Assembly (NCBI GenBank): GCA_014762585.1
Contig: JABURN010000091.1
Span: 1 to 6,969 of the forward strand
DNA length: 6,969 bases
Reading direction: 5' to 3'
From: Methylophaga sp.
GTDB taxonomy: Bacteria > Pseudomonadota > Gammaproteobacteria > Nitrosococcales > Methylophagaceae
The translations under genes were made by a program, and so were the position numbers. Below the pieces are notes generated by a model, which saw only the letters and a list, made by a program, of their open reading frames with translations, ran no database searches and was not told where the DNA came from. Positions 1-6,873 of the stretch are shown piece after piece (positions within the stretch are counted from its first letter, which is position 1; every line of letters starts with the position of its first letter).

Positions 1-793
1 ACATGGCTTTGAGTGGGCGGCAACCGGGGAAAATGTGCGCAGAAACAGTCTTAAGCTCTCAGGTATGGCTGATGCCAATATTCATAAACCCTACAAACTG
101 CCGGGTGCTTCTCCTGCCTGTTTTTTTCGGGATGATGGCTTGTCAGACATGATTGGTTTCATCTACACCAAATGGGGCGCGGATGATGCTGTGAATGACT
201 TTATCCATCATCTGCTCAACATTAAAAAGAATACTGAGGGTGATGCCGACCGCGTGGTATCTGTGATTCTCGATGGCGAAAATGCCTGGGAATATTACTC
301 CTACAACGGTTATTACTTTCTGCAGAGCCTGTATCGTCGGCTGGCAGAACACCCCGATATTGAACTCACCACTTTCAGTGACTGTCTGCATAACGGGGTT
401 CAAGCTGCCAAACTGCCGAAGATGGTGGGTGGCAGTTGGGTGTTCGGCACTTATTCAACCTGGATTGGCGACCCTGATAAAAACCGGGGGTGGGACCTGT
501 TAAGTGAGGCGAAAAAGACCTATGACCGGGTCATGGCCAGTCAGGAATTCGATGAGGAAACCCAGCAGGCGCTGGAACGGCAACTGGCGATCTGTGAAGG
601 TTCTGACTGGTTCTGGTGGTTTGGCGATTATAATTCAGCCGACAGCGTCAGTGATTTTGAACGCCTGTATCGCCTGCATCTTTCCAACCTTTATCAAATG
701 CTGGGCGAAGAAGTGCCACAAGTCTTATCAGAAATCATTTCACATGGTGGAGGAAGTATGGAGCAGGCCGGCACGATGCGCCGCGGTAATTAA
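1..793 (+). CDS. GH57 family glycoside hydrolase (amylopullulanase/alpha-amylase type), C-terminal part, 5' end outside window
   Basis: The reading frame is open from base 2 and runs to TAA at 791-793, so 263 residues of the C-terminal part are visible. A GTG at 35 is only an internal codon: the frame upstream encodes GFEWAATGE, a typical GH57 stretch. Visible family blocks are FFRDDGLSDMIGF (about bases 122-157), which resembles conserved region 4 carrying the acid/base aspartate; DGENAWEYY (272-298), resembling region 5; and the later GSDWFWWFGD (599-628). The glutamate nucleophile of GH57 lies in an earlier block that would be off the left edge. GH57 enzymes hydrolyse or transfer alpha-1,4 or alpha-1,6 glucans; the exact specificity cannot be read from this fragment. 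No secretion signal can be judged. Coupling to malQ by a one-base stop/start overlap supports a role in intracellular glycogen or maltodextrin breakdown (inference). Confidence 0.88.
   Translation, partial: HGFEWAATGENVRRNSLKLSGMADANIHKPYKLPGASPACFFRDDGLSDMIGFIYTKWGADDAVNDFIHHLLNIKKNTEGDADRVVSVILDGENAWEYYSYNGYYFLQSLYRRLAEHPDIELTTFSDCLHNGVQAAKLPKMVGGSWVFGTYSTWIGDPDKNRGWDLLSEAKKTYDRVMASQEFDEETQQALERQLAICEGSDWFWWFGDYNSADSVSDFERLYRLHLSNLYQMLGEEVPQVLSEIISHGGGSMEQAGTMRRGN
749..760 (+). promoter_or_regulatory. Strong Shine-Dalgarno plus ATG inside the 3' end of the GH57 gene, upstream of malQ
   Basis: GGAGG at 749-753 lies four bases ahead of an ATG at 758-760. This ATG is in frame with the GH57 gene, so initiation here would make only 11 residues (MEQAGTMRRGN) before stopping at 791-793, exactly on the malQ start. 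The malQ ATG itself has no good ribosome binding site. The site may therefore load ribosomes that stop and restart at malQ. The bases are seen directly; the function is inference and chance is possible. Confidence 0.4.
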
Positions 794-2241
794 TGCAACA
801 GGCTCATATTTTTGATCAGCGGCGCAGCGGTGTACTGCTTCATGTGACGAGTTTGCCATCCGGCAATATGGGAGCAGATGCCTATCGTTTTGTAGATTTC
901 CTGCAGTCTGCGGGCGTGACAGTCTGGCAAATGTTGCCGTTGGGGCCGACGCATGATGATCGATCGCCATATCAGTGTTTATCCGCTCATGCCGGTAACA
1001 ACCGACTGATATGCCGTGAACTACTCAAAGCACAGCCCTGGGCGGATCCTGCCAAGCTTAACGATCCTAAAATGTCCCGGCTCATGGCGCATGCTTATCG
1101 TCAGTTCGATTCCCATGCGGATGATGCGCTGCGACAAACATTCAAAGCCTTTTGCGAACAACAGCGCTACTGGCTGGAGGATTATGTTTTATTCCGCGAG
1201 TTGCGTCATCTCAACCAGTCGCGTGCCTGGTTCGACTGGCCGCCAGAATTACGTGACCGAGAGCCTGCAGCACTGGAAAGAATCGCGCTTGAACGTAAAG
1301 ATGCACTTAACATCCGCCGCTTTGAGCAGTTTATATTCTTCACCCAGTGGCATCAGTTACGGGCCTATGCCAATGAGCGAGGCGTGAAACTGTTTGGTGA
1401 CATGCCGATTTTTGTGGCGCATGACAGTGCCGATGTCTGGGCTGAGCCCGAACTGTTTACGCTTGATAAAACCGGGCAGCCGACCCGTGTTGCTGGTGTG
1501 CCGCCGGATTACTTTTCTGAAACCGGCCAACGCTGGGGTAATCCGCTATATGAATGGTCTAAACACATAGAACAGAACTTTGACTGGTGGCATCGGCGTC
1601 TGCAGACTCAACTCGAGTGTTTTGATCTGATTCGTATCGATCATTTCAGAGGCTTCGAATCCTGCTGGGAAATTCCTGCCAGCTGTGAGACCGCGATCGA
1701 CGGTCAGTGGAATCCTGCCCCTGGTGAACAACTGTTTGACAGTCTGCTGGCTCACTTTGGCGAGCTGCCGCTGGTGGCTGAGGACTTGGGAATCATTACA
1801 GCAGATGTCACCACCCTGCGTGAAAAATACGCGATGCCAGGTATGAAAATTCTGCAATTTGCATTTGGCGGTGATGCCAGTAACCCTTATCTGCCCCATC
1901 AGCAGTGCGTCGACAGCGTGACTTACACCGGTACACACGATAACAATACGACGCTGGGTTGGTACCAGGCACTGGAACCTCATGTTAAAGCCCATATGCA
2001 TGCTTATCTTGGCGATACCACCGAGGAGATGCCCTGGTTGCTGATTAGAACAGCATTGAGTTCAGTGTCGCAACTCGCTGTAGTGCCGATGCAGGATTTA
2101 TTGTCGCTGGATGCCGCTCATCGCATGAATATTCCTGGTACGACCGATGGCAACTGGCGCTGGCAATTCAGCTGGGATAGGGTGGATGGCAGTATCGCTG
2201 CCAGGCTTCGTGCGCTTAATGACCTGTATGGAAGACTCTGA
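793..2241 (+). CDS. malQ: 4-alpha-glucanotransferase (amylomaltase, GH77)
   Basis: The 482-residue product is a compact GH77 enzyme, close in size to Thermus amylomaltase (about 500) and shorter than E. coli MalQ (about 690). It transfers alpha-1,4-glucan segments between maltodextrins in the cytoplasm. The N terminus has RRSGVLLHVTSLPS (10-23), then WQMLPLGPT and SPYQ (45-61). GDMPIFVAHDSADVWA (202-217) and AGVPPDYFSETGQRWGNPLYEW (234-255) are family signatures. The catalytic triad is visible: nucleophile D283 in RIDHFRG, acid/base E330 in LVAEDLG and transition-state stabiliser D383 in GTHDNNTT. The C terminus carries MNIPGT and GNWRWQF. The ATG at 793 overlaps the upstream TAA by one base, and an in-frame TAA at 787-789 excludes a longer protein. 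The stop overlaps the gcvH start by one base. Its partner is likely the upstream GH57 enzyme. The gene appears complete. Confidence 0.95.
   Translation: MQQAHIFDQRRSGVLLHVTSLPSGNMGADAYRFVDFLQSAGVTVWQMLPLGPTHDDRSPYQCLSAHAGNNRLICRELLKAQPWADPAKLNDPKMSRLMAHAYRQFDSHADDALRQTFKAFCEQQRYWLEDYVLFRELRHLNQSRAWFDWPPELRDREPAALERIALERKDALNIRRFEQFIFFTQWHQLRAYANERGVKLFGDMPIFVAHDSADVWAEPELFTLDKTGQPTRVAGVPPDYFSETGQRWGNPLYEWSKHIEQNFDWWHRRLQTQLECFDLIRIDHFRGFESCWEIPASCETAIDGQWNPAPGEQLFDSLLAHFGELPLVAEDLGIITADVTTLREKYAMPGMKILQFAFGGDASNPYLPHQQCVDSVTYTGTHDNNTTLGWYQALEPHVKAHMHAYLGDTTEEMPWLLIRTALSSVSQLAVVPMQDLLSLDAAHRMNIPGTTDGNWRWQFSWDRVDGSIAARLRALNDLYGRL
2230..2234 (+). promoter_or_regulatory. Ribosome binding site of gcvH within the malQ 3' end
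   Basis: GGAAG ends six bases before the ATG at 2241-2243. It supports this start and means gcvH can be translated directly as well as by coupling to the malQ stop codon. Confidence 0.6.
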
Positions 2242-2627
2242 TGGAAGTGAACCCGGATCACCTGCGTTTCGCGCCTACTCATGAGTGGGTGAGTGAAGAA
2301 GAAGGCAATGAAATGACAGTCGGCATCACCGATTTTGCCCAGGATCAGCTTGGTGATGTGGTGTTTGTTTCCTTGCCATCGCCCGGCAGTCAGTTTGAGG
2401 CAGGCGATGTGTGCATGTTTATCGAATCTGTGAAATCCGCCTCTGATATTCATATGCCAGTCGCCGGCACCATAATCAGTGTGAATCAGGAGCTTGAACA
2501 AAGTCCGGAACTGGTCAACCAGGATCCTTTCGGCGGTGGCTGGCTATTCAAGCTCAGTGCTGATGAGACCGTCAGCAATGAACACCTGCTGGACAGTTTT
2601 GCTTATGATGCGTCGCTTGACGAGTAA
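2241..2627 (+). CDS. gcvH: Glycine cleavage system H protein (lipoyl carrier)
   Basis: The 128-residue product matches the usual H-protein length and layout. It has HEWVS near the start (14-18), VGITDFAQDQLGDVVFVSLP (27-46), the lipoylation block ESVKSASD with the predicted lipoyl lysine at K65, PVAGTI (73-78), and the late block SPELVNQDPFGGGWLFKL (88-105). H protein carries the aminomethyl group on its lipoyl arm between the P, T and L proteins of the glycine cleavage complex; it can also act as a lipoyl donor. The start overlaps the malQ stop by one base, so it is co-transcribed with glucan genes and has no gcvT or gcvP neighbour in view. The 3' end overlaps anmK on the other strand by 25 bases. 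A non-canonical lipoyl-carrier role, such as the LbpA proteins of sulfur oxidation, cannot be excluded, but the sequence resembles ordinary GcvH. Confidence 0.93.
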   Translation: MEVNPDHLRFAPTHEWVSEEEGNEMTVGITDFAQDQLGDVVFVSLPSPGSQFEAGDVCMFIESVKSASDIHMPVAGTIISVNQELEQSPELVNQDPFGGGWLFKLSADETVSNEHLLDSFAYDASLDE

Positions 2628-3724
2628 AGGGCACCCAGCAAGCTTGCCTTTCTCGCGCCGGTAACCGAAGGCAGGTTTCCCGGTAGATGATGCATAAACT
2701 GTCTGGCCAGCCAGGCAAAGGCGCAGGCTTCCACCCAGTCCGGTGCCAGTCCCAGGTCTGCGGTCGTTTGCACAGTCATACCGGGTAAAGCATCTCTGAG
2801 CGCCTGCATCAGCACTTCATTATGGGCGCCACCACCGCATACATAGACATCATCAGTATGCTGGGCATAATGGCGGATAGCATCACTCATTGAGTTAGCG
2901 GTCATTTGCAGTAAGGTTTTTTGCACCGCTTTGGCTTTAATCGGCTTATCCAACTCTGCCAGTTTCTGCGTTAACCAGTTCAGGTTGAAATACTCGCGTC
3001 CGGTACTTTTGGGGGCAGGTTGAAGAAAAAAGGGGTCGCTCAGCAGTAGACCAAGCAGTGCCTGGTCTACTTCTCCATCGCGAGCCCACTGGCCGTTGTC
3101 ATCGTACAAATCGTTGTGATGTTGCTGATACCACTGGTCCAGCAATACGTTGCCGGGACCGGTATCAAACCCCGTGACCTTATCTGCATTGCCCACGGGG
3201 AGTACAGTGATATTACCGATACCCCCGATGTTGGCGATAACCCGATTGCGTTTCGAATCTTGAAACAGCGCCTGATGAAAAGCAGGCACCAGTGGGGCAC
3301 CCTGGCCACCCAGAATCATATCGTGCTGGCGAAAATCAGCGACCGTGTTAATGCCGGTTTCTTCAGCAATAACATGGGCATTGCCAATCTGCATGCTAAA
3401 CGGATAGGCAGCTTCAGGTGCATGATAAATTGTCTGGCCATGACAGCCTATGGCTTCAATATCGCTGGCGGCGATATGGGTTTCATCAAGCAACTGATTG
3501 ATGGCTGCACTGTAGGCATAGCCCAGTGCCATATCAATTTGTCCCAGTTGCTGCAGGTGAGATCGACCTGCGTTAATCAGTTTGAGTAAGTCCTTTCTCA
3601 GGTGGTTGTCGAAAGGGTAGGTTTCAGCCGCCAGTAAGGAAATATCGTGTGGATTGATATCAACAATGGCAACATCAATCCCGTCCAGACTGGTGCCTGA
3701 CATGACGCCAATGTAGAGACCCAT
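2603..3724 (-). CDS. anmK: Anhydro-N-acetylmuramic acid kinase
   Basis: The product is 373 residues, close to E. coli AnmK (about 369). It phosphorylates and opens 1,6-anhydro-MurNAc released by murein turnover, giving MurNAc-6-phosphate for recycling in the cytoplasm. Motifs include the N-terminal phosphate loop GVMSGTSLDGID (6-17), CHGQT (94-98), DFRQHDMILGGQGAPLVPAFH (130-150), NIGGIGNITVL (165-175), GFDTGPGN with the likely catalytic base D187 (185-192), VCGGGAHN (295-302) and the C-terminal VTGARKASLLGA (354-365). The ATG at 3724 is chosen because the family begins right at MGLYIGVMSGTSLDG; the frame is open to 3826, but that adds 34 unrelated residues inside the upstream gene. Only four bases separate this start from the peptidase stop, and the ribosome binding site is weak, so translation is probably coupled to that gene. 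Confidence 0.95.
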   Translation of the reverse strand: MGLYIGVMSGTSLDGIDVAIVDINPHDISLLAAETYPFDNHLRKDLLKLINAGRSHLQQLGQIDMALGYAYSAAINQLLDETHIAASDIEAIGCHGQTIYHAPEAAYPFSMQIGNAHVIAEETGINTVADFRQHDMILGGQGAPLVPAFHQALFQDSKRNRVIANIGGIGNITVLPVGNADKVTGFDTGPGNVLLDQWYQQHHNDLYDDNGQWARDGEVDQALLGLLLSDPFFLQPAPKSTGREYFNLNWLTQKLAELDKPIKAKAVQKTLLQMTANSMSDAIRHYAQHTDDVYVCGGGAHNEVLMQALRDALPGMTVQTTADLGLAPDWVEACAFAWLARQFMHHLPGNLPSVTGARKASLLGALYSSSDAS

Positions 3725-3728
3725 AAGC

Positions 3729-5336
3729 TTACTGTTGGCTGAATGCCAGGGCTGGCAGAGTGAGTTCTTCGAGTTGCGCCAGCAGTGGCTGCGATTGCTG
3801 TTTGAACTCAGCCATGTATTTGGCATTAAGCGGTTCAGCTTTGGGTAATGCCACTGTCAGCGGGTTGTGATGAACACCATTAATACGGAATTCATAATGC
3901 AGGTGAGGGCCTGTAGCAAGACCGCTACTGCCGATATAGCCAATGGTTTCACCCTGTTTAACGCGTTGACCGTTTCTCATGCCTTTCTTAAAGCGTGACA
4001 TGTGTGCGTACAGCGTGGTGTATTTGCCGCCGTGAGACAGTACAACGGTTCTGCCATAACCACCTTTGGTACCGACAAATTCAACTTTGCCATCACCGGT
4101 TGCCAGAATTGGTGTACCGGTGGGCGCAGCATAATCGACCCCGCGATGAGGACGTGAGGTTTTCAATACTGGATGTAGACGGTTAGGGTTGTAGCGAGAA
4201 CTGATGCGTGAGAAATGCACCGGAGTACGGGTGAAGGTTTTGCGCATGCTGTGACCTTCAGGCGTATAGAAGTGGCTGTTGCCCTCGGGATCTGTGTAGC
4301 GCACGGCACGGAAGGTAGTGCCGCGATTGGTAAATTCGGCTGCGAGGATATCGCCATCATCGAATTTCTGACCATCGAGGTATGATTCTTCAAAAATCAC
4401 TTTAAAGTGATCACCCTGGCGCAGATCAAGCGCGAAATCGATATCCCAGCCAAAGATATGAGCCATTTCCATGATCAGCTTGTTGGACATACCTGCTTTC
4501 AGTCCAGCTTCAAACAGAGAGCTTTCAATTTGCCCGGCAACCTGTTTTTGACGACTGTCGACTTCCCGGGTCAGGGTCTCTGTTTCATAGCCATCATCGG
4601 TTTTGCTGAGTAGCAGTGTTTCAATCGGGCTGAGTTGGAGTTCGAGTTTTTCCAGAGTAGTACTGTCATCAGTCTGGGAAAGACCAAAACGCAGGATCTG
4701 CCCTGGTTTGAGATTCAACAGCGGTTTAATTCTGTCACCGGACTGGGCGACATTATAAACATCGCGGGCTGTCAGGCCTGCCTTGGGGAAAATCAGAGAC
4801 AGATTGTCGCCGGATTCAACAGTAACTTCCTGCCAGTTGAGTGATGCTGATGGTTCCTCAGCAGAGGAAACTTCAGTTTCAGCAGTAGGAGAGACTGCAA
4901 CTGGAGTCTCATCGAGACCCTCGGTGGCCTTTTCCTGTTGTGCTTCCTGCAGGTGTAATTGCTCCAGCTGAGCGGGTTCTGCCACACTGACTTCTTGGCT
5001 GTTAGGAACAGGGACCCTATCAACAGCGGGTGCATTGATGGCAGTGTTTTCAGCAGCAGTTGTCGGTTTCTCTGGCAGAGCCTGGGTCTCTCTAATTTGC
5101 TGGCTGATGTTACTTGGTTTGATCTGGTGGCTGCTCTGGCCGGGTAACTGAATAGATTGAGATTGGGTGTCAGTACTGACAGGTGTGCTCGTGGCTAACA
5201 CAATGGTCGTCAGGAATATGCCAATAACAGTGAGGAAGGAAAGCAGCAGGATATGATGACGTTTGCTATGGCTGGGTTTTTCACTGGTGAACAGTCGTGC
5301 ATGAGGCGAATTGCTCAGAAGTCTGTTACGTTTCAT
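3729..5336 (-). CDS. Membrane-anchored M23 family murein endopeptidase with LysM-like (OapA-type) domain
   Basis: The 535-residue product probably cuts peptide cross-links of peptidoglycan in the periplasm, like MepM. A basic cytoplasmic tail (1-27) precedes one hydrophobic segment (about 28-49) with no clear cleavage site, so it looks like an N-terminal anchor. Residues 52-165 are a low-complexity Q/E/P/S/T-rich linker. A LysM-like OapA-type segment follows (about 168-218, from WQEVTVESGDNLSLIF). Then comes a region of the type found ahead of M23 in Csd3/MepM-like proteins (about 270-370). The M23 domain spans about 380-495. Zinc ligands are H397 and D401 (RPHRGVD) and H480; catalytic histidines are H445 (YAHMS) and H478 (GPHLHYEF), so it looks active. 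A TTG at 5342 is possible as start, but ATG at 5336 has AAGAG seven bases upstream. It leads a two-gene operon with anmK and is divergent from tyrS. Confidence 0.93.
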   Translation of the reverse strand: MKRNRLLSNSPHARLFTSEKPSHSKRHHILLLSFLTVIGIFLTTIVLATSTPVSTDTQSQSIQLPGQSSHQIKPSNISQQIRETQALPEKPTTAAENTAINAPAVDRVPVPNSQEVSVAEPAQLEQLHLQEAQQEKATEGLDETPVAVSPTAETEVSSAEEPSASLNWQEVTVESGDNLSLIFPKAGLTARDVYNVAQSGDRIKPLLNLKPGQILRFGLSQTDDSTTLEKLELQLSPIETLLLSKTDDGYETETLTREVDSRQKQVAGQIESSLFEAGLKAGMSNKLIMEMAHIFGWDIDFALDLRQGDHFKVIFEESYLDGQKFDDGDILAAEFTNRGTTFRAVRYTDPEGNSHFYTPEGHSMRKTFTRTPVHFSRISSRYNPNRLHPVLKTSRPHRGVDYAAPTGTPILATGDGKVEFVGTKGGYGRTVVLSHGGKYTTLYAHMSRFKKGMRNGQRVKQGETIGYIGSSGLATGPHLHYEFRINGVHHNPLTVALPKAEPLNAKYMAEFKQQSQPLLAQLEELTLPALAFSQQ

Positions 5337-5343
5337 ATGCAAA

Positions 5344-5348
5344 CTCTT
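5344..5348 (-). promoter_or_regulatory. Ribosome binding site deciding the M23 peptidase start
   Basis: On the minus strand AAGAG lies seven bases before ATG (5336). The in-frame TTG at 5342 would have only one base of spacing, so ATG is preferred. Confidence 0.55.
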
Positions 5349-5418
5349 GCTGAAATTATAAATTCGCTCAATTCTGGCAGCATTTGAATAGAATTGGAAC
5401 CCCTTCCTGCAACCTTGT

Positions 5419-5427
5419 TGTGATAAT
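5419..5427 (+). promoter_or_regulatory. Candidate extended -10 promoter of tyrS
   Basis: TGT followed by GATAAT (5422-5427) forms an extended -10 element. No good -35 lies at the right distance; TTGGAA at 5394-5399 is too far, with a 22-base spacer. The predicted start near 5434 leaves a leader of about 30 bases, too short for an elaborate riboswitch. Confidence 0.4.
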
Positions 5428-5450
5428 ATTGCCCGCCATCACAATTACAA
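5423..5450 (-). promoter_or_regulatory. Candidate promoter of the M23 peptidase-anmK operon
   Basis: Read on the minus strand, TTGTAA (5450-5445) and TATTAT (5428-5423) are separated by 16 bases, giving a leader of about 80 bases. It overlaps the proposed tyrS -10 element. An alternative is the perfect TATAAT at 5360-5355, but it lacks a good -35 and would start transcription almost on the ribosome binding site. Both are pattern matches only. Confidence 0.3.
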
Positions 5451-5454
5451 ACTC

Positions 5455-5458
5455 GGAG
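5455..5458 (+). promoter_or_regulatory. Ribosome binding site of tyrS
   Basis: GGAG ends eight bases before the ATG at 5467, supporting that start. Confidence 0.65.
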
Positions 5459-5466
5459 TGCTATAG

Positions 5467-6666
5467 ATGATCCCTGTTCAAGAGGCGATGGCAGAGATTC
5501 GCCGCGGTGCTGATGAAATCCTGGTAGAAAAAGAACTGATTGAAAAACTCGAATCAGGTAAGCCATTACGCATCAAGGCAGGTTTCGATCCGACAGCACC
5601 GGATCTGCATCTGGGACATACGGTTCTGCTAAACAAGCTGAAGCAATTTCAGGATATGGGACACCACATCCTGTTTTTAATCGGTGATTTTACCGGCATG
5701 ATTGGTGACCCGACCGGTAAGAATGTTACTCGCCAGCCATTGACGCCTGAGCAGGTCAAACAGAATGCGGTGACCTATCAGCAGCAGGTCTTCAAAATTC
5801 TTGATCGTGAAAAAACCGAGGTTGTCTTCAACTCACACTGGATGAATGAAATGTCGTCTGCAGACATGATTCGTCTTGCTTCTAACCACACAGTCGCCCG
5901 GATGCTGGAACGTGATGACTTTCATAAACGCTATACAAATGGCCAGCCGATCGCGATTCATGAGTTTCTCTATCCATTAATACAGGGATACGATTCGGTC
6001 GTTCTGGAAGCTGATGTCGAGTTAGGGGGAACCGATCAGAAGTTCAACCTACTGATGGGGCGTGAACTGCAGAAATCCTATGGCAAACCGGCCCAGTGCA
6101 TTTTGACTATGCCGATTCTTGAAGGTCTGGATGGTGTGCAGAAGATGTCCAAATCCCTCAACAACTATATAGGTATCAACGATAGTCCTAAAGATATCTT
6201 CGGCAAGCTGATGTCAATTTCCGATGATTTAATGTGGCGTTACATCGAACTGCTCAGCTTCCGCAACGTGACTGAAATTGATGAGTGGCGTCAGCAGGTC
6301 GAGCAGGGACGTAACCCGATCGAAATCAAAAAAGAGTTCGCTGAAGAGATGGTAGCCCGTTTCCATGGTGAACAAGCCGGTAGCGATGCGCGTCTGGGAT
6401 TTGAAAATCAGTTCAAGAAAGGCGAGCTGCCGGATGATATTCCTGACCTAACCTTATCAGTTGGTGCTGAAGGCATGTTGATCGCCAATGTGCTCAAGGA
6501 GGCCGGTCTTACCAGTAGCACTTCCGATGCAATGCGAATGATCAAACAGGGTGCTGTCAAAATTGATGGCGAAAAAGTGTCTGATAAATCGATGTTGATC
6601 CAGGCAGGACTCGAAGGCGTCTTCCAGGTAGGTAAACGCAAGTTTGCCCGCATAACCGCGGCTTGA
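5467..6666 (+). CDS. tyrS: Tyrosine-tRNA ligase (TyrZ-like subgroup)
   Basis: The 399-residue product charges tRNA-Tyr with tyrosine in the cytoplasm. It is a class Ic synthetase. The HIGH-type motif is HLGH (48-51) within [20 protein letters not shown], and the second signature is a canonical KMSKS (226-230), unlike the KFGKT of E. coli Tyr[15 protein letters not shown] (186-199) belongs to the active-site region. A C-terminal S4-like RNA-binding domain covers about 335-399 ([20 protein letters not shown]). The HLGH/KMSKS pattern and the length fit the TyrZ subgroup, as in Pseudomonas aeruginosa TyrZ, so the gene could equally be named tyrZ. It is complete, monocistronic, divergent from the peptidase gene and ended by a strong terminator. 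No tyrosine-responsive leader is visible. Confidence 0.97.
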   Translation: MIPVQEAMAEIRRGADEILVEKELIEKLESGKPLRIKAGFDPTAPDLHLGHTVLLNKLKQFQDMGHHILFLIGDFTGMIGDPTGKNVTRQPLTPEQVKQNAVTYQQQVFKILDREKTEVVFNSHWMNEMSSADMIRLASNHTVARMLERDDFHKRYTNGQPIAIHEFLYPLIQGYDSVVLEADVELGGTDQKFNLLMGRELQKSYGKPAQCILTMPILEGLDGVQKMSKSLNNYIGINDSPKDIFGKLMSISDDLMWRYIELLSFRNVTEIDEWRQQVEQGRNPIEIKKEFAEEMVARFHGEQAGSDARLGFENQFKKGELPDDIPDLTLSVGAEGMLIANVLKEAGLTSSTSDAMRMIKQGAVKIDGEKVSDKSMLIQAGLEGVFQVGKRKFARITAA

Positions 6667-6674
6667 TTAAAAAT

Positions 6675-6723
6675 TGGTCTGCAAAACGGCGGTTATGTAA
6701 CCGCCGTTTTTGTTTTCAGACCA
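6675..6723. repeat. Outer inverted repeat nested around the tyrS terminator
   Basis: TGGTCTG at 6675-6681 is the exact reverse complement of CAGACCA at 6717-6723. The arms flank the terminator stem symmetrically, so the RNA could form a longer compound hairpin or the DNA a cruciform. Confidence 0.6.
6683..6716 (+). terminator. Intrinsic terminator of tyrS
   Basis: A perfect inverted repeat pairs AAAACGGCGGTTA (6683-6695) with TAACCGCCGTTTT (6698-6710), with a nominal two-base gap so the innermost pair must open. It is followed by a T-rich run to 6716. It starts 17 bases after the tyrS stop. The A tract on the left could let it also work on the minus strand. Confidence 0.93.
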
Positions 6724-6751
6724 GGTAAAAAGTATCTTTCCGTGTGTAAAG

Positions 6752-6778
6752 TTAAACAAAAATAATTTATTTTAATTT
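6752..6778. promoter_or_regulatory. A/T tract upstream of the tandem promoters
   Basis: Of these 27 bases, 26 are A or T (only C6757 breaks the run). It lies 51 bases upstream of the P1 -35 element, about -86 to -112 from the predicted start. In E. coli rrn promoters this zone holds Fis sites. A nucleoid-protein or bent-DNA role is inferred; no clear Fis consensus was established. Confidence 0.4.
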
Positions 6779-6829
6779 GGTATTTCAAGCCTCTACGCTG
6801 TCAACTGGCACAATGGGAATTTCTTCCTG

Positions 6830-6857
6830 TTGACCGCTCGGGATTAAGCTGTAGAAT
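6830..6857 (+). promoter_or_regulatory. Promoter P1, probably of an rRNA operon
   Basis: TTGACC (6830-6835) and TAGAAT (6852-6857) are 16 bases apart, each with five of six consensus positions. A GC-rich discriminator (GCGC) follows, as in stringently controlled rRNA promoters. The predicted start is near 6864. No open reading frame follows, which fits a stable RNA. Confidence 0.65.
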
Positions 6858-6873
6858 GCGCATCTTCGTTGTT

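Noticed and set aside
35..37. GTG as the start of the GH57 gene
   Set aside because: The frame is open to the left edge and encodes the family-like GFEWAATGE stretch, so the gene begins outside the window.
1546..2001. Minus-strand open frame of 151 codons inside malQ
   Set aside because: It lies wholly opposite a well-supported GH77 gene, covers its catalytic motifs, and its translation shows no family motif.
2118..2501. Minus-strand open frame of 127 codons across the malQ/gcvH junction
   Set aside because: It is opposite two clear genes and has no recognisable domain.
2640..2678. Possible terminator hairpin downstream of gcvH
   Set aside because: A stem of about 11 pairs forms only with two G-U pairs and a 17-base loop, lies inside anmK coding sequence, and is not followed by a T run.
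3116..3589. Plus-strand open frame of 157 codons opposite anmK
   Set aside because: The opposite strand carries the conserved AnmK motifs throughout; this translation looks like noise.
3725..3826. Longer anmK start giving 34 extra N-terminal residues
   Set aside because: The extension lies in the 3' end of the peptidase gene in another frame and does not resemble AnmK, which normally begins at the MGLYIGVMSGTS block.
5337..5466. Riboswitch or T-box ahead of tyrS
   Set aside because: The predicted leader is only about 30 bases, no terminator/antiterminator pair is visible, and T-box control is not typical of Gammaproteobacteria.
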